DNA of 64,000 nt from Streptomyces longwoodensis (GTDB taxonomy: Bacteria > Actinomycetota > Actinomycetes > Streptomycetales > Streptomycetaceae). Shown in pieces: positions 62,330-64,000 of this stretch. Location: positions 1-64,000 of the forward strand of contig NZ_KQ948552.1 of the NCBI RefSeq assembly GCF_001514125.1. Reading direction: 5' to 3'. Each line of letters opens with the position of its first letter. The first letter of the stretch is position 1. Both the position numbers and the translations under genes were made by a program. The notes beneath the pieces were generated by a model. It saw only the letters and a list, made by a program, of their open reading frames with translations. It was not told the origin of the DNA and ran no database searches.

Positions 62330-63417
62330 CACAGCACCACCACCGAGCGCAGCACGTCGCCGTGGTGCATCCGCTCGAACGCCTTCTCGACCTCGTCCAG
62401 TTGGATGGTCTCGGTGACGAACGCGTCCAGCGGCAGGCGCCCCTGGAGGTGCAGGTCGATCAGCATGGGGAAGTCCCGCGAGGGCAGGCAGTCGCCGTAC
62501 CACGAGGACTTCAGCGCGCCGCCGCGGCCGAAGACGTCCAGCAGCGGCAGCTCCAGCTTCATCTCGGGGGTGGGCACGCCGACCAGGACGACGGTGCCGG
62601 CCAGGTCCCGGGCGTAGAACGCCTGCTGGTAGGTCTCCGGGCGGCCGACGGCCTCGATGACGACGTCGGCGCCGAAGCCGCCCGTCAGTTCGCGGATCGC
62701 CTCGACGGGGTCGTTCTCGCGGGAGTTGACGGTGTGGGTGGCGCCCAGGGTGCGGGCCTTGTCCAGCTTGCGGTCGTCGATGTCCACGGCGATGATCCTC
62801 GCCGCGCCCGCCAGGCGGGACCCGGCGATCGCCGCGTCGCCGACGCCGCCGCAGCCGATGACGGCGACCGAGTCGCCGCGGCCGACGCCGCCGGTGTTGA
62901 TCGCCGCGCCGATGCCGGCCATCACCCCGCAGCCCAGCAGGCCGGCGACCGCCGGGGAGACGGACGGGTCGACCTTGGTGCACTGCCCGGCCGCGACCAG
63001 GGTCTTCTCGGCGAAGGCGCCGATACCCAGGGCAGGGGCCAGTTCCTGCCCGGTCGAGGCGAGGGTCATCCGCCGGCGGGCGTTGTGGGTGTCGAAGCAG
63101 TACCACGGGCGTCCGCGCAGACAGGCGCGGCAGTGGCCGCACACCGCCCGCCAGTTGAGGATCACGAAGTCACCGGGCGCGAGGTCGCCGACGCCGTCGC
63201 CGACCGACTCCACGACGCCGGCCGCCTCGTGCCCGAGCAGGAACGGGAACTCGTCGTTGATGCCGCCCTGCTTGTAGTGCAGGTCGGTGTGGCAGACCCC
63301 GCACGCCTGCACGCGGACGACGGCCTCGCCGGGCCCCGGGTCGGGTACGACGATCGTCTCCACCCGTACCGGCTCGTCCTTGCCCGGTGCGATCACGCCG
63401 CGCACTTCCTGCGCCAT
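62329..63417 (-). CDS. mscR: S-(hydroxymethyl)mycothiol dehydrogenase
   Basis: 362 aa from ATG 63417. Zinc-dependent medium-chain dehydrogenase: [32 protein letters not shown] (catalytic-zinc Cys and His), structural zinc [15 protein letters not shown], and NAD-binding [13 protein letters not shown]. Its length and [23 protein letters not shown] end match the mycothiol-dependent formaldehyde dehydrogenase (MscR/AdhE2-type) of actinobacteria. It oxidises S-hydroxymethyl-mycothiol to S-formylmycothiol with NAD. First gene of a coupled pair with the MBL hydrolase. Confidence 0.93.
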   Translation of the reverse strand: MAQEVRGVIAPGKDEPVRVETIVVPDPGPGEAVVRVQACGVCHTDLHYKQGGINDEFPFLLGHEAAGVVESVGDGVGDLAPGDFVILNWRAVCGHCRACLRGRPWYCFDTHNARRRMTLASTGQELAPALGIGAFAEKTLVAAGQCTKVDPSVSPAVAGLLGCGVMAGIGAAINTGGVGRGDSVAVIGCGGVGDAAIAGSRLAGAARIIAVDIDDRKLDKARTLGATHTVNSRENDPVEAIRELTGGFGADVVIEAVGRPETYQQAFYARDLAGTVVLVGVPTPEMKLELPLLDVFGRGGALKSSWYGDCLPSRDFPMLIDLHLQGRLPLDAFVTETIQLDEVEKAFERMHHGDVLRSVVVL

Positions 63418-63504
63418 GGTGCTGCCCCTTTCGTCGCGGTCGTCGTGGTTCGACATCCGGTTCCGACCCTAGACGCAACGGATCACCGGACGCACCGGGT
63501 CACG

Positions 63505-63541
63505 CCGAGGGGGCCGCCCGGGGTGCGGGCGGCCCCCTCGG
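63505..63541 (-). terminator. Terminator of the small secreted-protein gene
   Basis: Perfect 15-base stem (63505-63519 with 63527-63541) and 7-base loop, 14 bases past the stop at 63555. Confidence 0.8.
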
Positions 63542-63554
63542 GGCGGTGCGGTGC

Positions 63555-63857
63555 TCAGCCGTGCACGGACGGCAGCAGGCCGGTGACGGGGGCGACCAGG
63601 CCGGCGATCTGGTACACCGGTTCGCTCGCCCTCCGCAGCTGCTTCACCTTGTTGAGCTCGTTCAGCTGGCTGGAGACCGGGGGCAGCGCACCCCGCTGCT
63701 GTGCGGGGAGCTCGCTCGCGGCGAGCGAGTCGAGGAGGGTCAGCGGGCTCAGCCGGCCCGAGTCCTTGGCGTCGGCCGCGTTCGCCAGGGGCGCGGCGAG
63801 ACCCGTGACCCCGACGGCGAGACAGGCGGCGGCGACGATGCGTCGAGTGGAGATCAT
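63555..63857 (-). CDS. Small secreted protein
   Basis: 100 aa. Signal peptide MISTRRIVAAACLAVGVTGLAAPLANA then a mature part of ~73 residues: DAKDSGRLSPLTLLDSLAASELPAQQRGALPPVSSQLNELNKVKQLRRASEPVYQIAGLVAPVTGLLPSVHG. It has no Cys and no known motif. The amphipathic profile and small size suggest a surface or matrix protein of Streptomyces; function unknown. The 143 bases beyond it to the window end show only its promoter region. Confidence 0.82.
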   Translation of the reverse strand: MISTRRIVAAACLAVGVTGLAAPLANAADAKDSGRLSPLTLLDSLAASELPAQQRGALPPVSSQLNELNKVKQLRRASEPVYQIAGLVAPVTGLLPSVHG

Positions 63858-64000
63858 GCCCTCAGCAACGCCCCCGGGCGTCCCGGGGACACGGCCGCGG
63901 AGCGCCGCTCACCCGTGAGGCGCAGGACGCGCCGCGGGCTTGCCGGGCCGTGCGGGGCGGAGGACGCTCGAAGGTGAGGGCCGCACGGCCCGGTCCGCTC

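Overview
The window is very GC-rich chromosomal DNA of an actinomycete, almost certainly a Streptomyces or close relative. The signs are strong G/C third-position bias, frequent GTG (and two TTG or near-TTG) starts, SpoIIE-type PP2C phosphatases, mycothiol-linked enzymes, a DUF5709 protein, a streptogrisin-like protease, L,D-transpeptidase and one TTA codon (bldA-type control). I see no rRNA, tRNA, CRISPR array, integrase or intact transposase.

Layout. 0.1-9.3 kb: rhomboid-like membrane protein, a Ser/Thr/Gly-repeat lipoprotein, two large SpoIIE phosphatases (the second with a citrate-sensor-like periplasmic region and a C-terminal HATPase), then an FprA-type ferredoxin-NADP reductase behind a promoter overlapped by iron-box-like sequence. 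9.3-16.1 kb: transmembrane Ser/Thr kinase, a Cys-rich protein, an unknown protein, a mycothiol-dependent-isomerase-fold protein, a membrane protein with four exact-period 33-residue repeats, and a DUF1232 protein. 16.1-19.2 kb: a compact graspetide (ATP-grasp RiPP) locus (63-aa precursor + ligase), a 191-bp palindromic MITE-like element directly behind it, and an ABC exporter broken by an internal deletion plus frameshift. 19.3-29.9 kb: aldo/keto reductase, a complete five-gene branched-chain-amino-acid/amide-type ABC uptake operon, a PucR-like regulator and a LuxR-type LAL regulator with a degenerate P-loop. 30-37.8 kb: a secreted cutinase/polyester-hydrolase-like enzyme, Gfo/Idh/MocA oxidoreductase, GNAT enzyme with a possible leader peptide, a membrane SpoIIE phosphatase, an MMPL exporter and small proteins. 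37.9-46.6 kb: a GT-C glycosyltransferase/flippase-fold pair (the latter with a TTA codon), GH65 phosphorylase coupled to a beta-phosphoglucomutase-like HAD enzyme, an NTF2-like protein, a P-loop kinase and a second GT-C enzyme. 46.8-53.4 kb: RpiR regulator, an ANTAR-GAF-PAS-PP2C phosphatase, a peptidoglycan-binding membrane protein, a stand-alone ATP-grasp enzyme, and a DUF35/OB-fold protein whose putative promoter carries a perfect palindrome in its spacer. 53.5-64 kb: secreted esterase-like protein, F420-type PPOX protein, membrane-anchored S1 protease, L,D-transpeptidase, two SDRs, a mycothiol-dependent formaldehyde-detoxification pair and a small secreted protein.

Functional themes are signalling through partner-switching phosphatases (four PP2C proteins and one kinase, without a sigma or anti-sigma gene in the window), amino-acid or amide uptake, glycan/glucoside metabolism, cell-envelope enzymes and thiol/redox detoxification. 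The most discovery-worthy locus is the graspetide operon at 16.27-17.47 kb with the palindromic element that abuts it. The iron-box/promoter overlap, the palindrome-in-spacer promoter, the exact 33-residue repeat protein and the P-loop-substituted LAL regulator are secondary leads. All functional statements rest on reading sequence motifs by eye; no database search was run.
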